Assembly: GCF_001591665.1 (NCBI RefSeq)
Contig: NZ_BCVI01000066.1
Span: forward strand, 1 to 49,006
Direction: 5' to 3'
From: Neobacillus soli NBRC 102451
GTDB lineage: Bacteria; Bacillota; Bacilli; Bacillales; Cytobacillaceae
DNA length: 49,006 nucleotides
Shown one piece after another: positions 30,980-39,647 of the stretch. Both the position numbers and the translations under genes were made by a program. Numbering within the stretch: position 1 is the stretch's first letter; each line of letters begins with the position of its first letter. Below the pieces are notes generated by a model that worked only from the letters and a program-made list of their open reading frames with translations, did not search any database and was not told the DNA's origin.

Positions 30980-31878
30980 AGAAACGAATGTTGTTTGTGC
31001 TACTACTGATGATTGCGATGCTGGCGGGCTGCAGTTCCGGCCCTGATTATACAATGAAGGTGACCAAGGAGCCCTATTATCAAAAAGACACAGCTTCTGG
31101 CTTTGAAATTAAGGTGTTGGAGAACAAAAAGGCCATTAAGGGGCTTAAGGTTACCGCGCAATTGTCGATGACCAATATGGATCATGGCAGCTATGATGTG
31201 AAGCTGGCAGAGGGGAAAGGCGGGACCTACTCCGGAAAAGTAATGCTGCCCATGGGCGGCAAATATGAGGCCGTGTTTACGTTAGAAAAGGATGGGAAAA
31301 AGACTGAAAAGGTCATTGACATCAACGTTGTTAAACCTAAAGGTGTTGCTAAAATTAACGGCGACTGGATTACCAATGAGGATATTGCTTTTTATCAGTT
31401 ATTCAATAAGCTGCAGCTTGAAATGAACAAGGAGACTGCCCAGAAAAAATACAGCGGCAAGCAGCTAGAGGAAGAGCTCGCCTACCTAGAATCCCAGGAA
31501 AAGGTCAGCGAGGATAAAAATCAATTGTTAACGCAGATTATCCGTCTGCGCTCGATGGCGCTGCTGGCAGCTGAAAAGGGTCATAAGGCAACCGATGCAG
31601 AGGTGGATGAGGCCGTACTTAAGGTCCGTGACCAGTATAATCAGTATGATTCTGCTAAAAAGTTAATCAGCGAGTATGGAGAAGGTCAATTTTGGGCTAC
31701 TGAAAATGAGCAGTTTAAGTTAATCGTTCTGTCGCAAAAGGTGCTAAAGGACTTGATTACCAAGGCACAAAAGGAAAACCCCAAAGCCGGCGACCAAGAA
31801 ATCTACTACCAAGCACAAAAGGAATATGAAGACCTGCTCGTCTCCCAAGTAAACTCCTTAAAGATAGAAATTCTTTAG
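30976..31878 (+). CDS. Lipoprotein with YtkA-like domain fused to a SurA-like helical domain
   Basis: A 300-residue lipoprotein (lipobox LAGCSS, Cys near residue 19). Residues about 25-115 are YtkA/FixH-like, with Met- and His-rich elements TNMDHGS and MLPMGG that could bind copper. Residues about 120-300 are helical and charged, with ING.WITNEDIAFYQ like the N-terminal domain of SurA/PrsA foldases, but no rotamase domain follows. It is the last gene of the nos operon, where NosL (the copper chaperone lipoprotein) often sits; no NosL is present. A role as copper chaperone or folding factor for NosZ is inferred from domain and position. Confidence 0.72.
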   Translation: MKKRMLFVLLLMIAMLAGCSSGPDYTMKVTKEPYYQKDTASGFEIKVLENKKAIKGLKVTAQLSMTNMDHGSYDVKLAEGKGGTYSGKVMLPMGGKYEAVFTLEKDGKKTEKVIDINVVKPKGVAKINGDWITNEDIAFYQLFNKLQLEMNKETAQKKYSGKQLEEELAYLESQEKVSEDKNQLLTQIIRLRSMALLAAEKGHKATDAEVDEAVLKVRDQYNQYDSAKKLISEYGEGQFWATENEQFKLIVLSQKVLKDLITKAQKENPKAGDQEIYYQAQKEYEDLLVSQVNSLKIEIL

Positions 31879-31897
31879 GGAGTTTCTGCGTTTTTCA
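31851..31897 (+). terminator. Terminator of the nos operon overlapping the last codons
   Basis: AAACTCCTTAAAGA pairs with TCTTTAGGGAGTTT (one G-T wobble), then CTGCGTTTTT follows. The stop codon TAG at 31876-31878 lies inside the right arm. Confidence 0.75.
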
Positions 31898-31911
31898 GGC
31901 GCCAGCAAGTT

Positions 31912-32107
31912 ATTAAAGACAAATCTTGGGTTTCTTCGGAGAAAATGTCTTTAAGAGCCCTTATTAAAGACAAAACTCTTCGGGTTTCCCTCGGAAATGT
32001 CTTCTAGAGCCCCCATTAAAGACAAAACTCACCTGGTTTCCTTCAAAAATGTCTTCTAGAGCCCCTATTAAAGACAAAATCCTCGGGTTTCCCTCAAAAA
32101 TGTCTCC
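31912..32107. repeat. Intergenic array D, four 51-52-bp units of inverted motif pairs
   Basis: ATTAAAGACAAA starts at 31912, 31963, 32015 and 32067. In each unit an opposed TGTCTT follows about 24 bp later, so AAGACA and TGTCTT can form a stem; AGAGCCC links the units. The array fills the gap between the convergent nos operon and the dehydrogenase gene, whose stop begins at 32110. It contains no gene. The forward motif resembles the core of array A (AAATAGACAAAA). Confidence 0.85.
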
Positions 32108-32109
32108 AA

Positions 32110-33192
32110 TCATTCTCGGCTTAAATCCCCCAACCGCACCCGATACAATTTATCATCCCTCACGTAAGGAGTTCCGCGGCCATCCGTATTGTTGCTGACA
32201 AAGTATAAATACTCACTGTCAACCAAGACGTCCCTGATTCTCCCCAAACCGCTTATAACCACGCCAGTCTGCTTCCGTTCCAAGTCAAACTCACGAACCG
32301 CATTTCCTCTTAAAGCAGCCACATAAAGCCTTCCCCCAGCTGCGGTCATGCCTGAAGGCGCCCAAGTCTCATCACCCGATTGGAACAAAGGCGGCTCCAT
32401 TCTCGCTTTCTGACCCGTTCCTTGTATAACCGGCCAGCCGTAATTCGCACCCGCTTCAATCCGATTAATCTCATCGTGGGCCGATTGGCCGTGCTCGCTT
32501 TCATACAATGTCTTCCCAATCCACACCAACCCCTGCGGATTGCGATGGCCATAGCTGTAGACAAGGGAATTGGGAAACGGATTATTACTAGGCACAGTGC
32601 CGTCCAAATTCATTCTTAAAATTTTTCCATTCAACGTATGTAACTTCTGTGCGGTTTCCGGAGTAGTTGCGTCACCGGTTGTGATATACAGCAACCCATC
32701 AGGGCCAATTGCAAGCCTGCCGCCATGATGATAGGCCGCACTCGGGATCTTATCGAGGAGGATTTCCCCCTCCGTCCACTCAGCTCCGTGATGCTCCAAT
32801 ACAACGACCCGATTAAATTGCCCTCCGCTTTCGTCTGAATACGTATAATAGGCAAATGCCTTTTGCTTTTCCGGAGGAAACCGCGGATCAAGGACAAATC
32901 CAAGTAACCCAGCCTCAGCTGCCTGTGCCAGCGGCTTTGCTAATCGTACGGGCTGACGTTCCAGTTTACCACCCTCAACCTTGACGATACTTCCAGTTCG
33001 TTCACTGATGTAAAAGGCTTGACCAGCCTTAGCAATCGACCATGGGACAGATAAATTTTCGGCGATGACATCCACATCCGGCTGCATCACAATCGCTTCA
33101 TTCTCCTGCTGACCAGCGTCTTTTTTTTCAAAAAAGGAACAGCCGGACAGCAATAAAAACAGCGACAGCAAAATAGAACTGACCTTGTCCAT
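32110..33192 (-). CDS. PQQ-dependent sugar dehydrogenase-like lipoprotein
   Basis: A 360-residue secreted lipoprotein (lipobox LLSGCS) of the soluble glucose dehydrogenase/YliI beta-propeller family. Typical elements are LSVPWSIA, EAGLLGFVLDPRFP, HHGGRLAIGPDGLLYITTGD, GHRNPQGLVW, ESEHGQSAHDEINRIEAGANYGWP and WAPSGM. Relatives oxidise sugars with PQQ outside the membrane. No PQQ synthesis gene is seen here, so the substrate and even PQQ use are open. AAAGGA precedes the ATG. It ends at array D. Confidence 0.85.
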   Translation of the reverse strand: MDKVSSILLSLFLLLSGCSFFEKKDAGQQENEAIVMQPDVDVIAENLSVPWSIAKAGQAFYISERTGSIVKVEGGKLERQPVRLAKPLAQAAEAGLLGFVLDPRFPPEKQKAFAYYTYSDESGGQFNRVVVLEHHGAEWTEGEILLDKIPSAAYHHGGRLAIGPDGLLYITTGDATTPETAQKLHTLNGKILRMNLDGTVPSNNPFPNSLVYSYGHRNPQGLVWIGKTLYESEHGQSAHDEINRIEAGANYGWPVIQGTGQKARMEPPLFQSGDETWAPSGMTAAGGRLYVAALRGNAVREFDLERKQTGVVISGLGRIRDVLVDSEYLYFVSNNTDGRGTPYVRDDKLYRVRLGDLSRE

Positions 33193-33209
33193 TAGAGCCC
33201 ATCCTTTCC

Positions 33210-34064
33210 TTACAATACTTCGAGGATGGCCTTGGCGACGCCGTTTTCGTTGTTTGTATCCGTGATGTGGTCACACAATGACTTTATTTCGTAATTGGCA
33301 TTCCCCATCGCCACAGACCTGCCTGCTTTTTCAAACATGGAAACGTCATTATAATTATCACCAATTGCCATCGTCTCTGCTAAAGAAATCCCTTTTGCGT
33401 TCGCAAACGATTCCAGCGCAATTCCCTTTTGCGCCTGTTTATTGGTGATTTCAAGGTTTTCATGGCCTGAAGCGGAAACAGCTAATTCTTCAAACTCCGT
33501 AAGGGCTCTGTTTGCTGCTGCCAGCCTGTCAGCATCAAAGGAAAACGCCAGTAATTTATAGATTTGATAATTTTCATTCGCAAACAGTGCTTCATAATCG
33601 TCAATCTTATGGACCAAGCCATCGCTCAATCTGGCCTCCGCTGCAATTCTAACTTCTTGGACATTTACTTCGGGATTGGCGCTGACAACAATATCAACGA
33701 GAGTCGAAATTGCCTTATCCATATCAACCGTGTAGGCACCCTTATCTGTGTAAACCTCGTAGTACACATCATTTTCACTAAGCTTTAATGCTGCCGCTCT
33801 GGCCATTTGTTTACTGATGGGGGTTGCTGATAAAACCTCACCCTGTTCGGAACGGACCTCCGCCCCATTCACACATATAATCGGGCAGGATAGACCTGCC
33901 TCAGCCAAGACGTAGATTGCTTCCTGATACGACCGTCCCGTCGCAACCACAAACTCGATTCCTTGGGCTTGTGCTTTTAATATGGCTTCCTTATTTTCTG
34001 TGCTAATTTTCTGCGTGGAATTTAATAATGTGCCATCCATATCTGATGCAATACATTTAAACAT
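33210..34064 (-). CDS. Cof-type HAD-superfamily phosphatase
   Basis: A 284-residue cytoplasmic phosphatase of the Cof subfamily. Motif I is ASDMDGTLLNS with the nucleophilic Asp, a conserved Thr is in VVATGRS, and motif IV is AMAIGDNYNDVSMFEKAG. The cap domain sits between residues about 85 and 190. The substrate is probably a sugar phosphate or other small phosphoester and cannot be named. ATG at 34064 has GAGGG eight bases upstream; the GTG at 34073 overlaps that site and is rejected. It is separated from the dehydrogenase gene by 17 bp, so they may be co-transcribed. Confidence 0.85.
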   Translation of the reverse strand: MFKCIASDMDGTLLNSTQKISTENKEAILKAQAQGIEFVVATGRSYQEAIYVLAEAGLSCPIICVNGAEVRSEQGEVLSATPISKQMARAAALKLSENDVYYEVYTDKGAYTVDMDKAISTLVDIVVSANPEVNVQEVRIAAEARLSDGLVHKIDDYEALFANENYQIYKLLAFSFDADRLAAANRALTEFEELAVSASGHENLEITNKQAQKGIALESFANAKGISLAETMAIGDNYNDVSMFEKAGRSVAMGNANYEIKSLCDHITDTNNENGVAKAILEVL

Positions 34065-34135
34065 GCTGTTCACCCTCTACATTTTTTCATTAGTGCCATT
34101 CTATCATTAAAGCAAATCAATATCGTCCCTAGTGC

Positions 34136-34804
34136 TCATTCTACATACTTGCTGCCTTCCCGAACACTTAATGGAGCCAAGCGAGTTCCTCCAATAAATT
34201 GCTTCACCGATGCCGGATTGGTCTTGGAATACTCCCTTAATGCCCAGCCAATCGCCTTTCGGATAAAAAATTCTGGACGAGCGGCATTTTGCACTATGTA
34301 GTGATAGAGCAGCTCTTCATTCGTGTTCTGTTTATATTTTAATTGAAAAAGAAGTGCTGCTCTCCGGAGCCACATATTTTCACTGACTGCCCAGCCATTC
34401 ATTGTTTCCTCCACCACTTCCGGAAACTTTTCGGCAATTTTCCCAACCGCCTTTGGCGCGATTGCATCGACGGTATCCCACCATGATTTCGTGGTAATCA
34501 GCATTTCCATGAATGGCAAGTCACTTTTTTGCAGCTTATTCAGCGACTTTTCGATATAAACCAAGGCTGTATATTGGTATTCGCGTTCGTCCTTCTCCCA
34601 AAGCTCTTCTATCAATTCTTTGCTAAATGACTCTTTTAAAATCCCTGTTTCTTTAAAAAATTGCTTTTCTAGTTCCTTCCTTAGTGGAGACTTAATCCCT
34701 AAAAAAGGAAAGTGGTTTTTCATATAATTTTTCATTGGCTCGGCATTGACTTGATTACGGTTTTCTTCGAACAGCTTCATTAACAATTTTATTTTTGATG
34801 ACAA
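34136..34804 (-). CDS. alkD: DNA alkylation repair protein (AlkD-like, HEAT-repeat glycosylase)
   Basis: A 222-residue all-helical protein of the AlkD family, which removes positively charged alkylated bases such as N3- and N7-alkylpurines. Family marks are YMKNHFPFLGIKSPLRKEL, LWEKDEREYQYTALVYI, TTKSWWDTVDAIAPKAVG and FIRKAIGWALREYSKTNP, including the tryptophan and aspartate of the DNA-binding cleft. Start is TTG at 34804 with GGAG eight bases upstream; the GTG at 34813 overlaps that site. It may act in spore DNA repair, but nothing here shows it. Confidence 0.88.
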   Translation of the reverse strand: MSSKIKLLMKLFEENRNQVNAEPMKNYMKNHFPFLGIKSPLRKELEKQFFKETGILKESFSKELIEELWEKDEREYQYTALVYIEKSLNKLQKSDLPFMEMLITTKSWWDTVDAIAPKAVGKIAEKFPEVVEETMNGWAVSENMWLRRAALLFQLKYKQNTNEELLYHYIVQNAARPEFFIRKAIGWALREYSKTNPASVKQFIGGTRLAPLSVREGSKYVE

Positions 34805-34854
34805 TGAAATCACTCCTCACACAACAGTTTGTCCTCATTTATTTGGTGTAAAAC

Positions 34855-34883
34855 GCATAAACAGGTCCCCCGATGCCACACTA
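34855..34883 (+). promoter_or_regulatory. Possible sigma-G promoter of the small SASP-like gene
   Basis: GCATA at 34855-34859 and CACACTA at 34877-34883 are 17 bp apart. The -35 is perfect for sigma-G and the -10 has one mismatch (CACACTA for CATNHTA), with spacing one short of 18. Confidence 0.35.
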
Positions 34884-34910
34884 TCATTAGCAGACAAGGA
34901 GGGATATCTA

Positions 34911-35066
34911 ATGACTAAAAAGTTTAATAAAGGCAGCCACAATCAAAACGCCCCGCAGGCTGGGCATGCCGAGGCTGAGTTCGCCAATGAGTTTGTCAGC
35001 GGCGATAACAGCAAAGGAAATAAACGCAACACGAAGGCCCAAAAAAGTAAAACAAATCCAAGTTAA
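34911..35066 (+). CDS. Small hydrophilic protein resembling gamma-type small acid-soluble spore proteins
   Basis: A 51-residue peptide, MTKKFNKGSHNQNAPQAGHA at the start, then EAEFANEFVSGDNSKGNK and a basic tail. It has no hydrophobic segment and is rich in Asn, Lys, Gln and Ala. The EFANEF segment recalls the EFASE repeat of gamma-SASP and the EFANE of SspO, but the match is short and I cannot assign a family. A very strong ribosome site (AAGGAGG, eight bases before ATG), a sigma-G-like promoter and a clean terminator support a real gene, probably made in the forespore. Confidence 0.65.
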   Translation: MTKKFNKGSHNQNAPQAGHAEAEFANEFVSGDNSKGNKRNTKAQKSKTNPS

Positions 35067-35068
35067 GT

Positions 35069-35098
35069 GGGCGCCGGTATTTTACCGGCACCCTTTTG
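35069..35098 (+). terminator. Terminator of the SASP-like gene
   Basis: GGGCGCCGGTA pairs with TACCGGCACCC and is followed by TTTT, starting 2 bp after the stop codon. Confidence 0.85.
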
Positions 35099-35115
35099 CT
35101 AAACCAAATCAGCTA

Positions 35116-36216
35116 CTAACCCTTGACCCCCGCCAACTCCTTTATTTCCTCCGCAATCCGTGCTTGAATTCTGTCAACCACTGAAAAGTCCATCGCCGCA
35201 ACATATATGGCCTCCAGCTCATCATGCAGCGACTTTGCCTTAGCGAGATAGCTTGTTGCCTCTGTCATTTTACTTTTATATTTGGCGGCAATTTTACTAA
35301 TAATATCTGCAAAAAGATCATCTGTGCCTGGATCAATCAGGATTTCATACATATCAATAATTTCATCGCCATCACGGCTCGGGAAATACTCATGCGGGGC
35401 CGTACTATCAAAAATCGCTATCCCCAGCTCCCTGAAAATAACCATATCGAGACTATGCGGATCAAAGCCGCAATGGTAGATTTCCACATCCACCCCGCGC
35501 ACCTCAGCGGCAGTAGCCAGCTTTTTCAGCATCGTTGACTTCCCGGAACCGGGGCGGCCTTTAATAAAGTAGCGTTTCGAAATCTCTTCGGTTAGATTTG
35601 GGACATAATCAACCGCACCCTTTGGCGTTGCCGCACCTAAGAAACGATGGCGGATATTGGACGTTTTATTCAATTTCATTTTTCCAAAAAAGGATTCAAT
35701 TAACTTGTTCGTTAATTGGTCAGCCTTTTTAAAATCCATACTATTAATATAAATTTTCTCCCAATCATCGTGGATTTCTAACGCTTCCTTAAACGTCGCA
35801 TATGCCTTTTGGAAAGACGCGCTAATCTGCTCAGTCAACAGTTGAATAATCTTTTTCTGAACAGTAAGGGCCCTGGCATTCCAGGCATCGCCAAGATTAA
35901 TATACTCTTCAACGGCCCCCGGTGCCTTCGGTTCAATCACATGCGGGGCTGTTCCGTCGACAATGCCCGCCTTCAAGGCCGGAATCAACACCCCATCAAT
36001 GGAATTATTATCGGAGGAGCAATGCAGAAACTCGACATCGTATCCCTTTTCAACCCACTCATTGCCAATTTTCTTCATTAGTGAAGATTTGCCCGTTCCA
36101 GGGCCGCCCTTTAAAATAAACAAACGGTCCAGCCCTTGCAGATTGGAATCATAAAGACTATGGAAGCCCCTCGCTGTATTCCCTCCAGCAAAATAATTTC
36201 TGATTTTCCCTGCCAC
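35116..36216 (-). CDS. Tandem P-loop ATPase of unknown function (PRK06851-like)
   Basis: A 366-residue protein built from two similar halves, each with a Walker A motif: GGPGTGKSS near residue 37 and GRPGSGKST near residue 222. Each half continues with a related YDVEFLHCSSDNNSIDGVLIP or VDVEIYHCGFDPHSLDMVIF segment and a TAPH motif, which shows an internal duplication. The family is widespread in Firmicutes, but I know of no established function. Start is GTG at 36216 with GGGAG nine bases upstream. It lies between the SASP-like gene and ybaK and shares no clear operon. Confidence 0.8.
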   Translation of the reverse strand: MAGKIRNYFAGGNTARGFHSLYDSNLQGLDRLFILKGGPGTGKSSLMKKIGNEWVEKGYDVEFLHCSSDNNSIDGVLIPALKAGIVDGTAPHVIEPKAPGAVEEYINLGDAWNARALTVQKKIIQLLTEQISASFQKAYATFKEALEIHDDWEKIYINSMDFKKADQLTNKLIESFFGKMKLNKTSNIRHRFLGAATPKGAVDYVPNLTEEISKRYFIKGRPGSGKSTMLKKLATAAEVRGVDVEIYHCGFDPHSLDMVIFRELGIAIFDSTAPHEYFPSRDGDEIIDMYEILIDPGTDDLFADIISKIAAKYKSKMTEATSYLAKAKSLHDELEAIYVAAMDFSVVDRIQARIAEEIKELAGVKG

Positions 36217-36375
36217 TTATCAACACTCCCTTTAAGCTACTCAACCAGCCTGCACATCACTGTTAAGACTTCTTTAGCAGGCATGTGTTTTTCCCAACAA
36301 TCGCAAAGTTTTTTCACCATATCCTATGCTTTTGTCGCTTATAGGTGAGTGCCCATGGAAAAATTAATCAAATCT

Positions 36376-36852
36376 TCATTTTATTAATTCATGTATTTCC
36401 GCCTTGGTGATTTCCTTTAACCGCTTTGGTTCCAAGACAATTTGGACGCCAATTTTTCCAGCACTAACAACAATCGAATCAATCACCAAGCAGCTTTCAT
36501 CAATAAAGGTTTGATATTCCTTTTTCATTCCAATCGGTGAACAGCCACCGCGGATGTAGCCGGTCCATTTTTGAATATCCTTGACGGGCAGCATTTCGAC
36601 ATTCTTTTCACGCGCCGCCCTCGCCGCTTTCTTCAAATCCAATTCCGCAGCAACGGGAATAACATAGACATAGATATTTTTGCTTTGCCCCTGGGCAACG
36701 AGCGTTTTATAGACTTCCTTATGGTCTCTTCCAATCTTCTCCGCCACCGATATCCCGTCAATTTTTCCATCCTTATTATCGTATGTAAGCATTTCATAGC
36801 TGACCTTTTTTGCGTCCAATATGCGCATTGCATTCGTTTTTGTCTGTGCCAT
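36376..36852 (-). CDS. ybaK: Cys-tRNA(Pro)/Cys-tRNA(Cys) deacylase YbaK
   Basis: A 158-residue editing enzyme of the YbaK/EbsC/ProX fold that hydrolyses Cys-tRNA(Pro) made in error by prolyl-tRNA synthetase. The signature segments are TNAMRILDAKKVSYEML, the lysine in EVYKTLVAQG, VIPVAAELDLKKAA and the GYIRGGCSPIGMKK loop. The length is normal for the stand-alone family. Confidence 0.92.
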   Translation of the reverse strand: MAQTKTNAMRILDAKKVSYEMLTYDNKDGKIDGISVAEKIGRDHKEVYKTLVAQGQSKNIYVYVIPVAAELDLKKAARAAREKNVEMLPVKDIQKWTGYIRGGCSPIGMKKEYQTFIDESCLVIDSIVVSAGKIGVQIVLEPKRLKEITKAEIHELIK

Positions 36853-37053
36853 TTACATACCCCGCCTTATCAATTTCTATCTTCACTATTAAGCATAACG
36901 GAAAGACGAAATTTACACAAAATAACCCAAATTCTGTCACCCAATCGTCACTCTATTATTCAATAATTATAGTAAACTAAACTTAACTCAATTATTAAAC
37001 TGGATTGCCAAGGTGGCTAAAAGATTGAACTATTACTATTTGGAAGGTAAATA

Positions 37054-37069
37054 TGTGAAATATATCACA
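37054..37069 (+). promoter_or_regulatory. Perfect Fnr/Crp-type box before the radical SAM gene
   Basis: TGTGA-AATATA-TCACA matches the TGTGA-N6-TCACA consensus at all ten positions. Its centre is only 28 bp upstream of the ATG, so class II activation would place the transcript start inside the gene. A candidate -35 (TTGAAC at 37025) with a poor -10 near 37048 would put the box over the start site, which suggests repression. Confidence 0.7.
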
Positions 37070-37089
37070 AAAATATTGAGGTGGATTAT

Positions 37090-38898
37090 ATGAAATACGA
37101 TTTAGTGCTTCTGCATGCACCAAGTGTGTATGACTTTCGAAAAAGCGCCCTTCTCGCTGGCCCGATCAGTGATGTTGTGCCGTCCTCACCTGTATTTGAA
37201 ATGTATCCAATTGGGCTGACAAGTATCGCTGATTATTTGGAGCGTTACGGGCTGCGTGTCAAAATCATCAATATTGCCAATCGCATGCTAATGAATGAAA
37301 ACTTTGATGTGGAGAAAAAATTAAGGAAGATCCAAACTAAAGCGTTTGGCATTGATCTCCATTGGCTGCCGCATTCGCATGGCAGTATCGAACTTGCAAA
37401 AATTGTGAAAAGGCTCCATCCGGACACACCGATGATCTTTGGCGGCTTGTCCGCTACATATTATCATAAAGAGTTAATCGACTATCCATTTATCGACTTC
37501 GTCATGCGCGGCGACTCCACAGAAAAACTAATGCTCCTGCTGATGAATAAAATTGAGGCCGGGAACACCCATTATGCGGATATTCCTAATTTAACCTGGA
37601 AAAAAGGCTCCGAAGGCGGCTACAATCCCATTACATATGTACCGAAGGATTTAGATGATATTGATGTCCCGGGATATCGCTATACAATCCGCTCTGTCTT
37701 TAAATATCGTAACTTCTTAGATCCGCTTCCATACAATGGCTGGCTCCAATATCCAAACACCGCCCTGTTGACCGCACGGGGCTGCTCACAAAACTGCCTG
37801 ATCTGCGGGGGCTCGAAGGACGCCTATGACCAAAACTGTAACCGCAGCTCACTTGCCTTAAGGTCACCGAAGAAGCTTGTCGAAGACATTCAATTTATTT
37901 CACGCTTTAGCCGGGCACCCATTTTTATCCTGCATGACCTGCGCCAGGGCGGCCGTGACTATGTCAAAGAATTTTTCAGCCGCCTTAAAAAGCTCAATCT
38001 CAAAAATGAAATCGTGTTTGAATTATTCCAATATGCGGATGAAGAGTTTTTTCAACAAATGAATGCTAGTGTCCCAAAATACAGCATTGAAATTACCTTG
38101 GAAACCCATGATGAAAAAATACGGCGTTATAACGGCAAATTCAACTGTACGAACCAAAAGGTCATCGCGACACTGAATTTTGCTTTAAAGAATGGCTGTA
38201 AAAAAATTGACCTATTCTTCATGGTCGGTATCCCCGGGCAAACCTACCAGAGTGCTGTGGAGAACATTGATTTCTGCGAAACGATTCACCTGGCCTGTCA
38301 TCAAGACCCAAGGGTTTTCTACTTTGTGGCGCCGCTTGCCCCGTTCCTTGACCCGGCGAGTCCTGCCTTTGAACATCCGGAAATCCATGGCTATAAGAAA
38401 TTATGCCATACGCTTGAGGACCACCGCACAGCGATTGCCCAGCCCTCCTGGAAGCATATGTTGAGTTACGAAACAAAGGATATGACACGGGATGATATCG
38501 TTAATTCCACCTATGAATCTGCCCAAAAACTGAATGACTTTAAATTAAAATACAAGCTGATAGATCAAGAAGGGTATCAACATATCAAAGAAAAAATTGA
38601 GAAATCAATGGCTTATATTGAAAGGATTGATTACGTTCTTGCACTAACCAAGAATGAACAAGGTCCAGAACTAGCAAAAATTCAAAAGGAAATTGAGGAA
38701 TTAAATAAATACAGCATCTGCGGGAAAAATGAGTTGAAGTGGGAAGTTCAAAAGAATTATGCCAACTTCTTTTCACTTGCTTTAGTAGGAATCGAGCAGC
38801 TTTATGAGGATTATGTTAACATCATTAGACATCGATTAAGACCGAAACGGCGCGAACAATTCCAGCTTGAAACGGAACATAGGGAAATGAAGATGTGA
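37090..38898 (+). CDS. B12-binding domain radical SAM protein (TIGR04190-like)
   Basis: A 602-residue protein with an N-terminal cobalamin-binding-like domain (about 1-170, with IFGGLSATYYH) and a radical SAM core whose cluster motif is Cys232-x3-Cys236-x2-Cys239 (GCSQNCLICGG). A helical C-terminal region (480-602) has coiled-coil character. It resembles a family of stand-alone B12/radical SAM enzymes of unknown substrate. The ATG at 37090 has GAGG eight bases before it; GTG at 37081 overlaps that site. No precursor peptide, methyl acceptor or pathway partner is adjacent. The upstream Fnr box suggests oxygen-linked control. Confidence 0.85.
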   Translation: MKYDLVLLHAPSVYDFRKSALLAGPISDVVPSSPVFEMYPIGLTSIADYLERYGLRVKIINIANRMLMNENFDVEKKLRKIQTKAFGIDLHWLPHSHGSIELAKIVKRLHPDTPMIFGGLSATYYHKELIDYPFIDFVMRGDSTEKLMLLLMNKIEAGNTHYADIPNLTWKKGSEGGYNPITYVPKDLDDIDVPGYRYTIRSVFKYRNFLDPLPYNGWLQYPNTALLTARGCSQNCLICGGSKDAYDQNCNRSSLALRSPKKLVEDIQFISRFSRAPIFILHDLRQGGRDYVKEFFSRLKKLNLKNEIVFELFQYADEEFFQQMNASVPKYSIEITLETHDEKIRRYNGKFNCTNQKVIATLNFALKNGCKKIDLFFMVGIPGQTYQSAVENIDFCETIHLACHQDPRVFYFVAPLAPFLDPASPAFEHPEIHGYKKLCHTLEDHRTAIAQPSWKHMLSYETKDMTRDDIVNSTYESAQKLNDFKLKYKLIDQEGYQHIKEKIEKSMAYIERIDYVLALTKNEQGPELAKIQKEIEELNKYSICGKNELKWEVQKNYANFFSLALVGIEQLYEDYVNIIRHRLRPKRREQFQLETEHREMKM

Positions 38899-38907
38899 TT
38901 AAATTAG

Positions 38908-38944
38908 AAAAGGTGCTGGGGATTTGTCCCAGCACCTTTTTAAT
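38908..38944. terminator. Bidirectional terminator between the radical SAM gene and livF
   Basis: AAAAGGTGCTGGG-gatttgt-CCCAGCACCTTTTT, a perfect stem with A and T runs on its two sides. It abuts the livF stop codon. Confidence 0.88.
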
Positions 38945-39647
38945 GCCCACCAAGGTAGGCGTTTCTAATTTGATCGCTCTGACTAAGCTCTGCCGAAGTC
39001 CCTGAGGCGACAATCTTTCCTGTTTCAATCACATAGGCACGGTCGGCAATCGATAAGGCCATATTGGCGTTTTGCTCGACTAATAAAATCGTCGTTCCCG
39101 ATTGATTGATTTCCTCAATAATCCGGAAGATTGTTTTTACTAACAGAGGGGCAAGTCCCATCGATGGTTCATCCAATATTAACAGGCGCGGCCTCGCCAT
39201 CAAGGCCCGGCCCATGGCGAGCATCTGCTGTTCTCCGCCTGACAATGTCCCGGATAGCTGTTTCTTACGTTCCAGTAAGCGCGGGAATAGCTGATAGACT
39301 TTTTCAAAGTCTTCCTTGATTCCCTTTTTATCTTTTCTTAAATACGCACCCAATTCCAAGTTTTCTTCGACCGACATGTTGGCAAAGACCCGGCGCCCTT
39401 CAGGTACATGGGAGATCCCTCTCTTCACGATCGATTGGGCAACCTTCCCGGCCACATGTTCATTTTCAAACAAAATCTCGCCCGTTTTCGGCTTCAGCAG
39501 TCCGGAAATGGTTTTTAATAGTGTGCTTTTCCCCGCACCGTTCGCGCCAATCAGCGTAACAATCTCGCCCTGATTGATTTCCAGGGAAACTCCCTTCAAT
39601 GCATGGATAACTCCGTAATAGACATTGATATCATTTATTTTCAGCAT
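38940..39647 (-). CDS. livF: Branched-chain amino acid ABC transporter ATPase LivF
   Basis: A 235-residue ATPase. Walker A is GANGAGKST, the signature is LSGGEQQMLAMGRALM, and Walker B is LLILDEPSMGLAP. The ending (RNAYLGGH) is typical of LivF. It drives import together with LivG. Its ATG overlaps the livG stop by one base. It is the last gene of a livK-H-M-G-F operon. Confidence 0.93.
   Translation of the reverse strand: MLKINDINVYYGVIHALKGVSLEINQGEIVTLIGANGAGKSTLLKTISGLLKPKTGEILFENEHVAGKVAQSIVKRGISHVPEGRRVFANMSVEENLELGAYLRKDKKGIKEDFEKVYQLFPRLLERKKQLSGTLSGGEQQMLAMGRALMARPRLLILDEPSMGLAPLLVKTIFRIIEEINQSGTTILLVEQNANMALSIADRAYVIETGKIVASGTSAELSQSDQIRNAYLGGH

Noticed and set aside
31912..32107. 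CRISPR array
   Set aside because: The units diverge, the intervening bases are related between units, and each unit holds an inverted pair; no cas genes are near.
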